A DNA stretch of 64,000 bases from Galbula dea (taxonomy: Eukaryota > Chordata > Aves > Piciformes > Galbulidae): assembly GCA_013399015.1 (NCBI GenBank), contig VWZX01002268.1, positions 186,001-250,000 on the forward strand, given 5' to 3'. The translations under genes were made by a program, and so were the position numbers. How positions within the stretch are numbered: the stretch's first letter is position 1; the number at the start of each line of letters is the position of its first letter. The notes under the pieces were generated by a model. The model was not told the origin of the DNA and did not search any database. It saw only the letters and a list, made by a program, of their open reading frames with translations. Below are positions 53,921 to 64,000 of this stretch, piece by piece.

Positions 53921-56132
53921 GTTTAACTCAGGTTAATGTCCTGAAATTACTGATAAAACATAGTACTTAAAATGAAGTACATTATGAGGGCATTGTATCT
54001 TGAGTCAGGAAACTATCATCTTTTATTTCAAAACAGGTCAGCAGAATGAGTCATTCATACTGTAATTGGCCAGGATATTGGATTTCATATTGGTATTGGC
54101 ATGAAGATGTTGTGAAATTTTTAAAGGTTTCTTTGGAATCTATTTTCTACTTCTATTTTCTTACAAAAGGTTGTCACTTCTAGACTATAACATTAATTTA
54201 CCAATGCCATAATTCAGTGCTATCTCTAAAGAAAAATTAATACTAAGGAGAATTATGTCAAACATGTCTTCTAGCAGCAATCTGGGAGACTACAGAGATT
54301 TTTCACATAAATTTGAGGCATGCAAAATCTTGATGTTAGCTCTCTCAGTATCACCAGGCCACTTTATTCACTGCAGCTCGCTATCCATTCTGCCACCACA
54401 GATGTGAAGGCTTCTACAGACAACAGCAAGAGACAGTGAGGGCACAATATACTTTTCTAGATGTAGGGGCTATCTCTACTGTTGCATGTAAATACTTCCT
54501 TGTTCTAAGCAGGTTTAATAGGATGTAAAATAGGATCACAGAAGAAGGGGGCTTGGTTGCAGTAGTAGCATAATTGAATCTCTTCAGTAGATGACTGTAG
54601 TCTGTTTATCTGTCTTTCTGTCTTTTTTTCTATTTTTAATTAGAGTTAGTTCTTATTTTCAGTTAGCAGTTAAAAGGTTCCTATATTACTCAAGGCAGGA
54701 AAGGGGCAGTCAGGGTCTACTTTCTCTAAATGGAGTACTGAAAGAAGTAACAATGCTATCTTCGCAGCAAGAAGAGGAAGGATAGTTGGTTAAATTTGTC
54801 ATATTTTGTGACATCTTCATGATGAAAAATAATTTTGATGATGAAAGAAATAACAATAGCCTAGTATTTAAATGTGGAAATACTCTTAATTTTTTCCTGT
54901 ATTTTCTGCTATGCCAGAGATTTTTAATACTAGTGATCGTGTAGATCTTTCTATATTTTAAGACACAGATTGCAATATGCTGCATAATATTCCCATTATT
55001 CATAATGTTAAAGATTGAAGCAAAGATCTCATCAGTACTGCAGTAAATTTGACCTAATGTAGATCAACTGATTTCAAATTGGGGAAATTGCTCCTGGGCA
55101 TAGGTTAAACTAATATCAACTGCATCACTGATCCATGGAATATTTTGCATTTATATCCATTTGAAATTAAGCCAGATTTTGCCTGATATATTTTATAGAT
55201 AAGGAGAATGAAGTAGCTTAATACAATAGTCAGTTATTTCTCTGTAGTTAACACCTAATTTGCCTTCATCCCATTCATTTACCTCTTTGGTTTTTTTTTA
55301 GTTTGCTTCTTTTTATATGTCTGTCAAAACAGTCATCTCTTGCATGAGTTGAGAAATCAGAGTCTAAGGTTAGAAGTGACATGTCATGAAAATCCCCAAA
55401 CTTGAGGTTTTTAAACCTCAGATCAACAGAGTCAGATGTATTTTAAGATGCCATCTGGTAGCTTTATACATAACAGAAACTTTGAAACTATTTATTAAAC
55501 AATTATGATTATCTCAAACATTATTCATTCAGTAGTAGCAATGGTTTGTATGAAATGAAGATTATTAAGGAGTATTCAATTGATTTGTGACATTGCACTA
55601 GGAATTGTTTGTTCTTTCATGTTTAATGAATATCATGTGAAACTTAACAAAGCAGTACTTTCTAATGACCTAGAAACATATTAATTAACTTAAACTATGA
55701 ATCAGAAAGCACTTTCAAATATACCAGACTACCATAAGCTCAAAAATCTTTTCTTTTAAAAGGACTTTTTTTCTTAGCTGGACCTGTACCTGTTTCCTTT
55801 CTCCAGGATAAAGATGAACCTGTCCTAAATATTTGGCTGTTCCCGAACCATGAAACAAATTCATAAAAGTCCTTTATCTTAAGATAAATGATACTTTGTC
55901 TCCTCTTTAAGACTATGTGTCTCGAAATGATTGTTTATTCTACTGCTACCAAACCATCATAAAAGTGATTTTTTACCTCTTTTTCTGCCATAATTTTGAA
56001 ATTGTTAACTAGTTGCGTTCAGAATGGTTTTGAAGATAAATCCAGCAATAAGCTAAATGTTGAAAGTAGCCAAACCCTGTGTTGCCTTATCTAACTTTTA
56101 AATGCCCATCTTCGAAGGTAAAATTACCACCT

Positions 56133-56342
56133 CATAGAGTAATTATGGTTGGAAAAGACCTCTGAGATCATTGAGTCCACCATCCACCCAACACTACCAT
56201 GCCCACCACTAAACCATGTCCCAAAGAATCATATCTACATGCTTTTTGAACTCTTCCAGGGATGGTGATTCTACCACCTCCTTGGGCAGCCTGTTCCAAT
56301 GTCTGATAACCCTCTCAGTGAAGAAATTCTTCCTAAAATCTG
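56133..56342 (-). mobile_element. CR1 3' part
   Basis: The plus strand shows TCATAGAGTAATTATGGTTG, GGAAAAGACCTCTGAGATCA, then GCCTGTTCCAATGTCTGATA and GTGAAGAAATTCTTCCTAAA. This is a CR1 in minus orientation, truncated at its 5' side near 56342. Confidence 0.88.
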
Positions 56343-59300
56343 GGTGGTAGCAAGACTGCTGCTATAGTCAATGAAAGACAGTGGAGTGGGACTTTGTCTT
56401 CCTAATCTACATGACTAATGGAGACAAGATAAATTGCATTCTTAAAGCATTTTCTTTCTCCTACAACTAAAAATGGAATTTTACAGTGTCTAAGTCACAT
56501 AATAGATATATACAATGTAGATGCCTATAGTTAGCTGACATGAGTCCAGATGACACATCATATAGATATAATTATGCTGTTAGAGATTCATCTGTTTTGG
56601 TAGCATCTAATCAGGCCGTTTCTACACTACTTCATAGGCAACTAAAATAGAAAAATGCAGAGTAGTACTTTTTCTTTCTCAACTTAAGTAAATAACATTT
56701 TCTGACTTAGAATTTGGGGGGTTTTAATGTTGATTAAAACATTTTACTATTTTGCAACTATTTATTCAACAGATAACCAACTTCCAGTCACTCCCTGAAT
56801 TTTAATTTACTAAATTACATTAATATTCATGTCATCTATTTTTTTTAAAAAAACCACAAAAATGCATTACAAAAATAACAGCTGTAGCAATCAAAACTAT
56901 AAAACTAAAATTTATTTAATCTTACAGCATTTCACATACACATGGAGAACTTTAAAAAACTCAGAGTACCCAGGATGCTTTCTGAACCAGCTTCCTGTGG
57001 ACTAAAGAATAACAGGGCTGTTAATCAACAAGTTTTCCTATAACCAGTGTCACAATGAGCAATTCATTGAAAATTAATAAAGCTGCTGTTTGTTTTTTTT
57101 TTTTTTCTCTAAGTGCCATACTACACACACTCTGAATTCTCACAAAGTATTAGAGAGAGGAGAAACACTAAAGAATGCATTGGGTTTGAAAAATGCCATG
57201 ATGCAGTATATGCTAATACACAGTATACAATCTGCTGGGAAGTTTGAACTGCTTATAACAGCTATCAACTGTGCTGGTAATATAAATCGAGCTTCACTTG
57301 TCTTAGATAAAATCTCTGTTAATAATTTTTATTTCTTTAATTGTGAAAGTTTTGGCCTAGTTATACTTCCTGATCTCAACTGTGTCAGCATGACCTGAGT
57401 TACAGAGATGACAAACAAGTCACTTAAGGCTCCAAAGAACTACTAGAAATGTTGGCAAATATAATACTTTCATCATAGCCAAAGGCAGACATGCCACAAC
57501 AGCTCCTTTAAATTAAATTGCATCCCAGGTCATGATTAATAAAGCTGATAGTAGTGCTGCAACAGACATAGCACAACAGCTGAAATAACTACTCCCTCTC
57601 TACAGAAGTAGGTCATATGCATCAATCTTTATTATTTTGTTAGCTCAAGTCCTTAAATATTTCCTTTGTACAAAAGCAAAACAAAATATAGCAAGTAAAA
57701 TAGAGATGATTAGAATAAATGAAGACGACTACACAGTAGATACCTATAAAATGTTCATCTGCATTCTATTTTTAATTAGTTGAAAGTAGCATCTTTAAAA
57801 AATAATTAATCAACATAACAAATGACATCAGCTTTAGAATAAAACCATATAAACAAAGTTGGGTGGCTCATGGGTTTTTTTCCCTTCACTTACAGTAAAA
57901 TAAAAGTAACTATCTCACCTTCAAAAATCAAAATAGTGAACAACTGTGATTAAAGGAGAAGAAGCTAACCCTTAATCTATTCTGTAATAATAGCTCTTAA
58001 CATAATTTACCTAAACTAAAATATAAGAACTCTTGCCCATGTTATTTTGGGTTGTATTTTCACGAATGTAACTTTTCACTCACATGTTTTTTTCTGCATA
58101 TAATGCAGGTTTTAAATTGATTAAATATGAAATCATAGAAACTTCTCTAGCTACACACACAGTAGAAAAGATTAGAAAACTTCCTTTCACAATGATTTCA
58201 TCTGTGAGAACTACTACATACACTGCAGATAAGATTTTCTATTTAATCTGCATTAAATTGAAAGTGGCTGTAGTGTGTCCTATATAATGAGATATACAGT
58301 CTCAGTCTTCATCAGAAATGCCTGTTGGAAGTTGATTTTACTATTTTGTCTTGTGTCAAAATTCATTCTGACCTCTGTAAGTTTTGACAGAGAGGTGAAT
58401 GCTGGTCATCTATATATAGGAATAGGTTTAATGGACTTACAAACACTACGAAACATATACAGAAACATGACATGAGTAGGGGTTTCAGAATTCCAAACCA
58501 AATTCTGTTCCTTGGGATAACTGCCTTCTAGTGGAGCTGGAACAAAATTTTCAGTTTCAGTGCGTGAGAACTGAGTTTTTAACATATACATGAATAAGAA
58601 ATGATTCATTCACTATGGAAAAGTAATGAAGTAACAAAATAATGAAAAAATAATAAAAAACTCATAACGAAAATATTCATGGAAAGGTATAAAATGCAAC
58701 AGACGTTATTGTAGTATACTTCCATTACATTATATTGTCTAAAAAATAATAAGCTGAAGTCAGGAAAAAACAAGAAAAGTGACCTAGATTTTTTTAGTCT
58801 CCTTTCCTGTAAAGATCTGATTTAAATGCCAAAAATTGTCCCCACTTCATCTATACATTTATTAACAAACATTTAACTTACTGGATTGTTGGAATGGTTA
58901 TACACAGTGCAAGTGTCAGGATAATTAAGCTAAAATTATACCTTCAACTCACCCATAAAATTCACATGAATGTGATTAGGAACTGTACCAATGAACCAAG
59001 GGCAAGGAGTGACTTTAAGTCTTGTGGGCCTCTGGAGCATTGTGAAACTGCCAGTTTGCATTGAGGAATAATTCCTTGCTTTTGATATTCTGCGAAAATG
59101 CTGATAATTTGAGGTATAAAAGCAATGGTTTGTTTCCATCATACTGACTGCTGAATATTCTGACAATTTTCTGTCCAAACATAAGGTATCATTTGGTCAT
59201 CCTAACTTCTTGTCAGTCATTCCAAATTAAAGGGTAAGTTTTACCCTTGCCCTGAGTTGCAGCATATCAGTTTGTTTACTCTTCACTATGAAATGCAAAC

Positions 59301-60984
59301 CATCAAACGAACAGATTTTTTTTTTCTTCATGTTGTTCAGGTAGAGATTCATCAACAGAAAAACAGAATTGCCATTGCTTCAAAATTTCATTAAGCTGTA
59401 ACTTAGGAAAAGCATAAAGGAAGCAACTGCTTATAAACATGGAGCTGCATTTAATTTGATACTTTGATGAGCAGTGTATTAGTTCCTAGAGGATAATGTT
59501 TTAGCTATATTGGATTATAGTTACCACTATTTGTCTAGATATGGGATCAAAATCTGAATCTTAAATTAGATTGGTTTAAGATTTGTTTTTGTCAAGGTAT
59601 TGTACTTAATAATATGACAGTCCAGTAGCTGAAGAATGTAAGTTCACAAAGAAAACCTCAGAATATCTTCAGAAATTTCTTTCAAGCCTTGTAATGTATA
59701 TTATTATTTTTTCCATGAAAAATGACATTGAAAGTGTAATAAAAATACAGAAATAATGCTGATGTATAATTAAGATCTCAAATTAGTCACTGTCTTAGTT
59801 AATCTTCAATATGTGATGTATCAAAATGACAAATTACTATGCAATAGGTTAACAAATATGGCTTATTTAACAACATTATTCTGAAAGAAGTAAATTAGAC
59901 AGAACATTGAAATAGTAACTGGATTTTTTCTAGACTAAGGGAAAGAATTTTTTTCTTCCAATAATTAAATATTTCTTAAGGCAGAAAAAACAATGGATTA
60001 TTCATTGGTTTTTAACTTTCAAAGAATGCCTTTTTTTGCAGATGTTAAAACAAATGACTACTTCCATTCATTTTCCCTGGAACAAAACTATGCATGGTTC
60101 TGTGGCTCTTTAATCAATCACATTTATTTATTATTAAAGGTTTATCAAAGAAAATTCAGCACCCAACAGATTACAATTGAAGTCCAACTGGTAATTATAG
60201 TAGAATAAAACACTAGGTCTATAATCAAGCTCCTAGGCATGAGTTTTTTTCCTAGAAATGATATTTTGCAAATGAAATAACAAGAAAAAGTAAACTAGAT
60301 GAATTTATCACATAATCTCTCTTAAACGGTATGGCAAATTCTTGGCAGTAAGAACAACTTGTAACTGTACTTTTACGTGCTGGTAATAAAGTGACACAGC
60401 CATGCATACTGAGCTTTTAGTGGTTAGATACTCACTCCTGCATGGTGCAGCCTCCTTCCTGCAAGCCAGACCCATATTTTTGGACAGTGTGCTTCTTGCC
60501 TGGAGCCCAGATTCATAATTCTACAGAGCACTTGCTCAGCTTTGCAATTGTTCATCACTACAACTGCAACTTCATGCTATTCACCCATGTTGCCAAGGGC
60601 AACCTTAAGCAGCTCAAAGGTTTGTATAGGATTCAGATGGGAAGAGCGAGGGGGATATGATCCCAGACAGTGTTATCCTCCTCAATCCTTCTGGTTAGGA
60701 GAAAAACTTTGGTTATGAGCAAGGGCATCCAGGAGTTTGATGCTTAGCTCCACCATTGTCTTCAAGATTTTGACCTTCTTAATCATGATACCTCATCTGA
60801 AGACGAAGTAAGACTGCTGGGGACAAATGAAACCACTTGATCAAGGCAAAGAAGAACATAACCACAAGTGGATTTGCTTATCTCAGAAGGAGGGCCTTTA
60901 AAAATAGTCTTGTCAAGGGACAGGGTTGTAACTACAGAGTAGAGAGAAGAAAATTGGGCCCAGTTTTAGAGAAATGCTGAGAAG

Positions 60985-61420
60985 TAAACAGAAAAATCGG
61001 GACACTGGACTTTAACACATCACACTTGGATTTGTTTGGAGAATTGTTAGGCAGAATCTCCTAGGAAGCAATTATGAGAAGGAAGAACAGGCAGAGAGGC
61101 AGCTGATATTTTTAAAAGACAACCCCCAATTTTAAGGGTAAGTGAACTTTAGCAAATGACTCATGAGGCTAACAAGGAAGCTTCTAAATGAATTAAAATG
61201 TGAAAAACTGCAGATAGACAAAAATAATCACCCTAAAAATAAAACCCAAAACCAAACAAAACACCCCCTCACCCCCCCTAAACAATAAAACCTAAAAAGG
61301 ATAGACAACAAGAAAGGAGCATAAAAGTGTTGATTCAGTGCTTAGGGACAAAATGAAGAAGGCCAAAGTCTAAGGTGCATTACCTCTAGCAAGGGATGCT
61401 ATGGGCTATAAAAAGAGAAA
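60985..61420 (+). mobile_element. Decayed CR1 ORF2 segment (between endonuclease and RT)
   Basis: Broken plus-strand frames match the CR1 ORF2 region that links endonuclease and reverse transcriptase: KIGTLDFNTSHLDLFGELLG, then RKLLNELKCEKLQ (about 61157-61215), TRKEHKSVDSVLRDKMKKAK (about 61308-61367) and PLARDA (about 61383-61400). Stops and shifts are frequent. An A/C-rich tract (61225-61290) sits inside it. Confidence 0.65.
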
Positions 61421-63139
61421 AATAAATAATAATAATAAAAATAATTGAAAAAACAATAACAGCAAAGAAACCAAACCAAACTAAAATACTCCTGCATCTT
61501 TTTTTTCTTGTTATACAAAAGGTTGAATGGAAATAAAAATTCAGAATTAAATTACCTTCTTATATTTAGTATGGTTCCTTGCTAGATTTAGTATGCTTTA
61601 TTTTAAAAACAAGAGTTTCCATATACAAGAGTTTCCTAAACAAGAGTTTAGGTAGTTTAAGCATTCTCTATTTTAATTACTCTTTTCTTTTCCTTGTGAA
61701 TTTTTCTTTCAGAAAATTTAGGCAAACTTAATTTAATTACTTTTTTATTAAGAGCTTCCTGAAGCAATGTTATGACAGAGAATAGCCATAATGAAAAAAG
61801 CTGTGATAAAACCTGAAAAAATATATATTAAAAAAAATCTGTAGAAGTAATATCTGTCAGGTAGTTAGCCTGGTGACAACTTTACAGCTTAAAATTTGTG
61901 GCTTTTACAACTCCAGCCTGGTAAACACTTTTTGAGTGGGCTTTTTGCAGAGACCACTCCAACATTAAACAATAATTCATTAATACTCCTCTATTTTGTT
62001 ATATGAAGTTAGTAGTGATCCTGCTAGCTTAATACAGCTAGTACTTCAAGAACTTTACCTAAATCCAAGATTTAGGCTCTATGTGTAACCAGATTTCTGA
62101 ATTCTGATACTCAGAAGAGCTAAAAATAGATTATCCTATTTGTTCACATTCTCTAGCTCCATATGAACTGCCAAAAATTATTTTTAGCATCCACATCCTG
62201 GCACATTTAAATCCTACTAGTATTTCTGATCTACATGCTTCAATAATCCTGTACATTAGCTACCATTTTTTCTTAATATTGCTGAAAGAAATGCATTACA
62301 AGTCCCTAGAAGTCACTAGAAGGAAATTCTATTCTGTTAATAAACACCATCTGCTCCCTTTTTTCCTGCACCCTGTCCCCCCCATTATCCATAAAGATGA
62401 GAATAGTCGTGAGATTTTTAACACTGCTCTCAAACTCCTTTCAAAAGCCTTTCAGCAGAATGGCTGAATTCTGATAGCACCACTCCAGTACAAACATTTC
62501 ATGATTATAGAGTCTAAAAATTCTGTTTTGTAATTCAGCTTTAAAAAAATGTGTAGCAGTATAAAACAGATAAAATGTTTCATAACACTATTATAAATAA
62601 TTGCAATTCATCTCCAGCACATTCAGAGTTCCTTCCCCTTGATGAGTAAGGTAACAAAAAAATGTCTATCACATTTACCTTGAATAAAGATTGCCATAGA
62701 TTCTAGCAGTAAATTTGTTAATAAAGGCAATGATTTTAACAATATCAGCTACCTGTTTAGCTGCTGTAAAATAATCCAGCAAGAACAAATGGAAGCACTG
62801 TTCAAAGATGGACTAAAAACTGGAAGCCCCTTGCTGTATGGGCCAAGCTGTATGTTGCTTTATATCTTAGCAGTTGTATGTCGCCCCACCATGCTCACAA
62901 AGAATAAAGCTGCTTATGTATCTCAGGACAACAGGAAACGGAAAAGTGCATTAAATTCTTTCTGAAACCAAAAAAAATCTTATCAGAAATAAAATGAAAA
63001 GGACACAGCTACATTGTGACATGGCCTAAATGATCAAACTAGGGATTAAGTATAACATTTCTCCTCCATACCTTAATACTCATACATGTTACACAGACCA
63101 TGAAAGCTACTGAAATAGAAGGAAAATATGTGAAAAACC

Positions 63140-63240
63140 TCTCCAGAAAAAAACAAAAACACACGCAAAAAAATGCCCTCCCCCCACAAAAAAAAGCCAA
63201 AATAAAACAAAACAAAACAAAAACACAAAAAACCCCCACC
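63140..63240. repeat. A/C low-complexity tract
   Basis: The plus strand is A/C-rich (CCCCCCACAAAAAAAAG, then AAAACAAAACAAAACAAAAA and AACCCCCACC), the reverse-strand version of the G/T tracts further left. Confidence 0.85.
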
Positions 63241-63473
63241 AGGTACGGAATCAGCAGGTTTGTCTGCATGGGGCAATAGTTACAGTAGACTTTTAAAAGG
63301 TTTGGTTTCAGATGTGAGTCTATTCATCTGAATGAGTGCATGAAAAGCAAACATTCTAACTTAGCTAAGGTTTTAAATGTGTCTTTGTATACATTTTTTT
63401 GTGGGACATTTAGTTTTATTATGTGTAGAGATCAGACTAAAACATGCAGAATCTTTTGTTTAGAAAGTCTTAC

Positions 63474-63586
63474 CTTCATAGTAAACTTTAAACCCATGAG
63501 CACTAACTGCAAAGTCACTTGTCAAGCGCAGTGAAAATACAGATTTTGTGCTGGTCACAGGTGGAGGAAGATGAAATCCTGTTAAC
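63474..63586 (-). CDS. CSMD3: CSMD3 exon, second half of CUB domain 1
   Basis: This is an internal coding exon of 113 bp. The intron before it ends in a pyrimidine-rich tract and TTCTTAG, and the donor after it is GAAG/GTAAG. It starts by completing a codon (phase 2) and ends after one base (phase 1). It encodes 37 full residues, beginning LTGFHLPPP and ending GFKVYYE. SLRLTSDFAVSAHGF is the typical last beta strands of a CUB domain. CSMD3 is a very large single-pass membrane protein of alternating CUB and Sushi domains, expressed mainly in brain; roles in dendrite development have been reported. The sequence fits CSMD3 as I remember it better than CSMD1, which differs at many of these positions. 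The first half of the domain lies upstream, beyond 64000. Confidence 0.93.
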
Positions 63587-64000
63587 CTAAGAAACAAAAA
63601 GCACAATTCATGGTTAATTGTCTGAAAAGTAAAACTGTATGTGACAGGTTGCTGTTCCAAACAATATTTCACCATGGAAAGGGTAACAGATCTAGAAGTA
63701 TATACCTTATATTACTTGAGAAAGTGGTTTTTTATATGATAGTTTAAGGAATCAATACAAAATTTTAGTAGCTTTCACAGGCACTGAACCAGGTAAAGTA
63801 CCTTGGTTTGAGAAAACAGTACTTAGTAGAGATGATAGTAAGATATGGGAACTGGACTTTAAAAATGGTCCAGATGATCAGTAGATTAAAAAAACAAAAT
63901 GCAAACTAAAACAAAACAAACCCCAACCAACCAACCAAAACAAAACAAAAACAACAAAGGAAAAACAAACAAACAAAAACCAAAAACGCCACCCAAACAA
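63587..64000 (-). other. CSMD3: CSMD3 intron, 3' end only
   Basis: Intron upstream (in transcript order) of the CUB 1 second-half exon. It contains the acceptor tract next to 63587 and, from about 63890 to the window end, an A/C-rich low-complexity stretch. No exon is seen. The preceding exon should encode the first half of CUB 1. Confidence 0.8.
63885..64000. repeat. A/C low-complexity tract running off the window
   Basis: More than 100 bp of A/C-rich sequence with CCAACCAACCAACC and AAACAAACAAACAAAAACC units. It continues past the end of the window. Confidence 0.85.

Larger units (their letters stand above)
40756..63473 (-). other. CSMD3: CSMD3 intron, 22.7 kb
   Basis: The largest intron in the window, between the CUB 1 and Sushi 1 exons. 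It contains a CR1 5' part (43.6-45.35 kb), a CR1 3' piece (56.1 kb), a decayed CR1 ORF2 (about 61.0-61.4 kb), an A/C-rich stretch at 63.1-63.24 kb and a diverged duplication at 53.5-53.9 kb. Apart from these, 45.4-53.5, 54-56.1 and 56.4-60.4 kb show only AT-rich DNA with scattered short reading frames and nothing I can name. Confidence 0.85.

Noticed and set aside
62800..62935. Possible LTR end (AATAAAGCTGCTT near 62912)
   Set aside because: Only a poly(A)-like signal is visible, without LTR boundaries or matching flanks.
1..64000. CRISPR arrays, bacterial operons, riboswitches, rRNA genes
   Set aside because: None seen, and not expected in a vertebrate intronic region.

Overview
The window is AT-rich vertebrate DNA from a bird. 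The evidence is the family of interspersed repeats: several copies of CR1, the dominant avian LINE, on both strands, with the typical 3' end of octamers such as ATTCTATG. There is also a degraded LTR of a type familiar from bird genomes. No bacterial-style gene, operon, CRISPR array or rRNA gene is seen.

Nearly all of the window is the inside of one large gene on the minus strand, CSMD3 (CUB and Sushi multiple domains 3). Five coding exons were placed by hand with splice sites and matching phases. In transcript order they are: second half of the first CUB domain (63586-63474), first Sushi/CCP domain (40755-40561), first half of CUB 2 (30899-30692), second half of CUB 2 (17547-17435), and a Thr/Ser/Ala-rich linker exon (10201-9893). 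The joined frame is open across all four junctions. Start, signal peptide and first half of CUB 1 lie beyond 64000; the many remaining CUB/Sushi repeats and the membrane segment lie below position 1. Introns of 22.7, 9.7, 13.1 and 7.2 kb separate the exons.

The introns hold old repeats: a CR1 inserted into a CR1 (9.1-9.5 kb), a CR1 piece that keeps its 5' UTR and ORF1 but lacks its 3' end (43.6-45.35 kb, minus strand), a decayed CR1 ORF2 (about 61.0-61.4 kb), shorter CR1 3' ends (5.4, 11.5, 24.8, 31.9-32.2 and 56.1 kb), and a probable solo LTR (23.6-24.1 kb). The most interesting element is a compact SINE at 33.5 kb, with a tRNA-Glu-like head joined directly to a CR1 3' tail. Runs of G/T (or A/C) recur through the introns, including 21 G in a row at 8.14 kb. 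Most short reading frames look like chance or repeat-derived frames and are not listed as genes.
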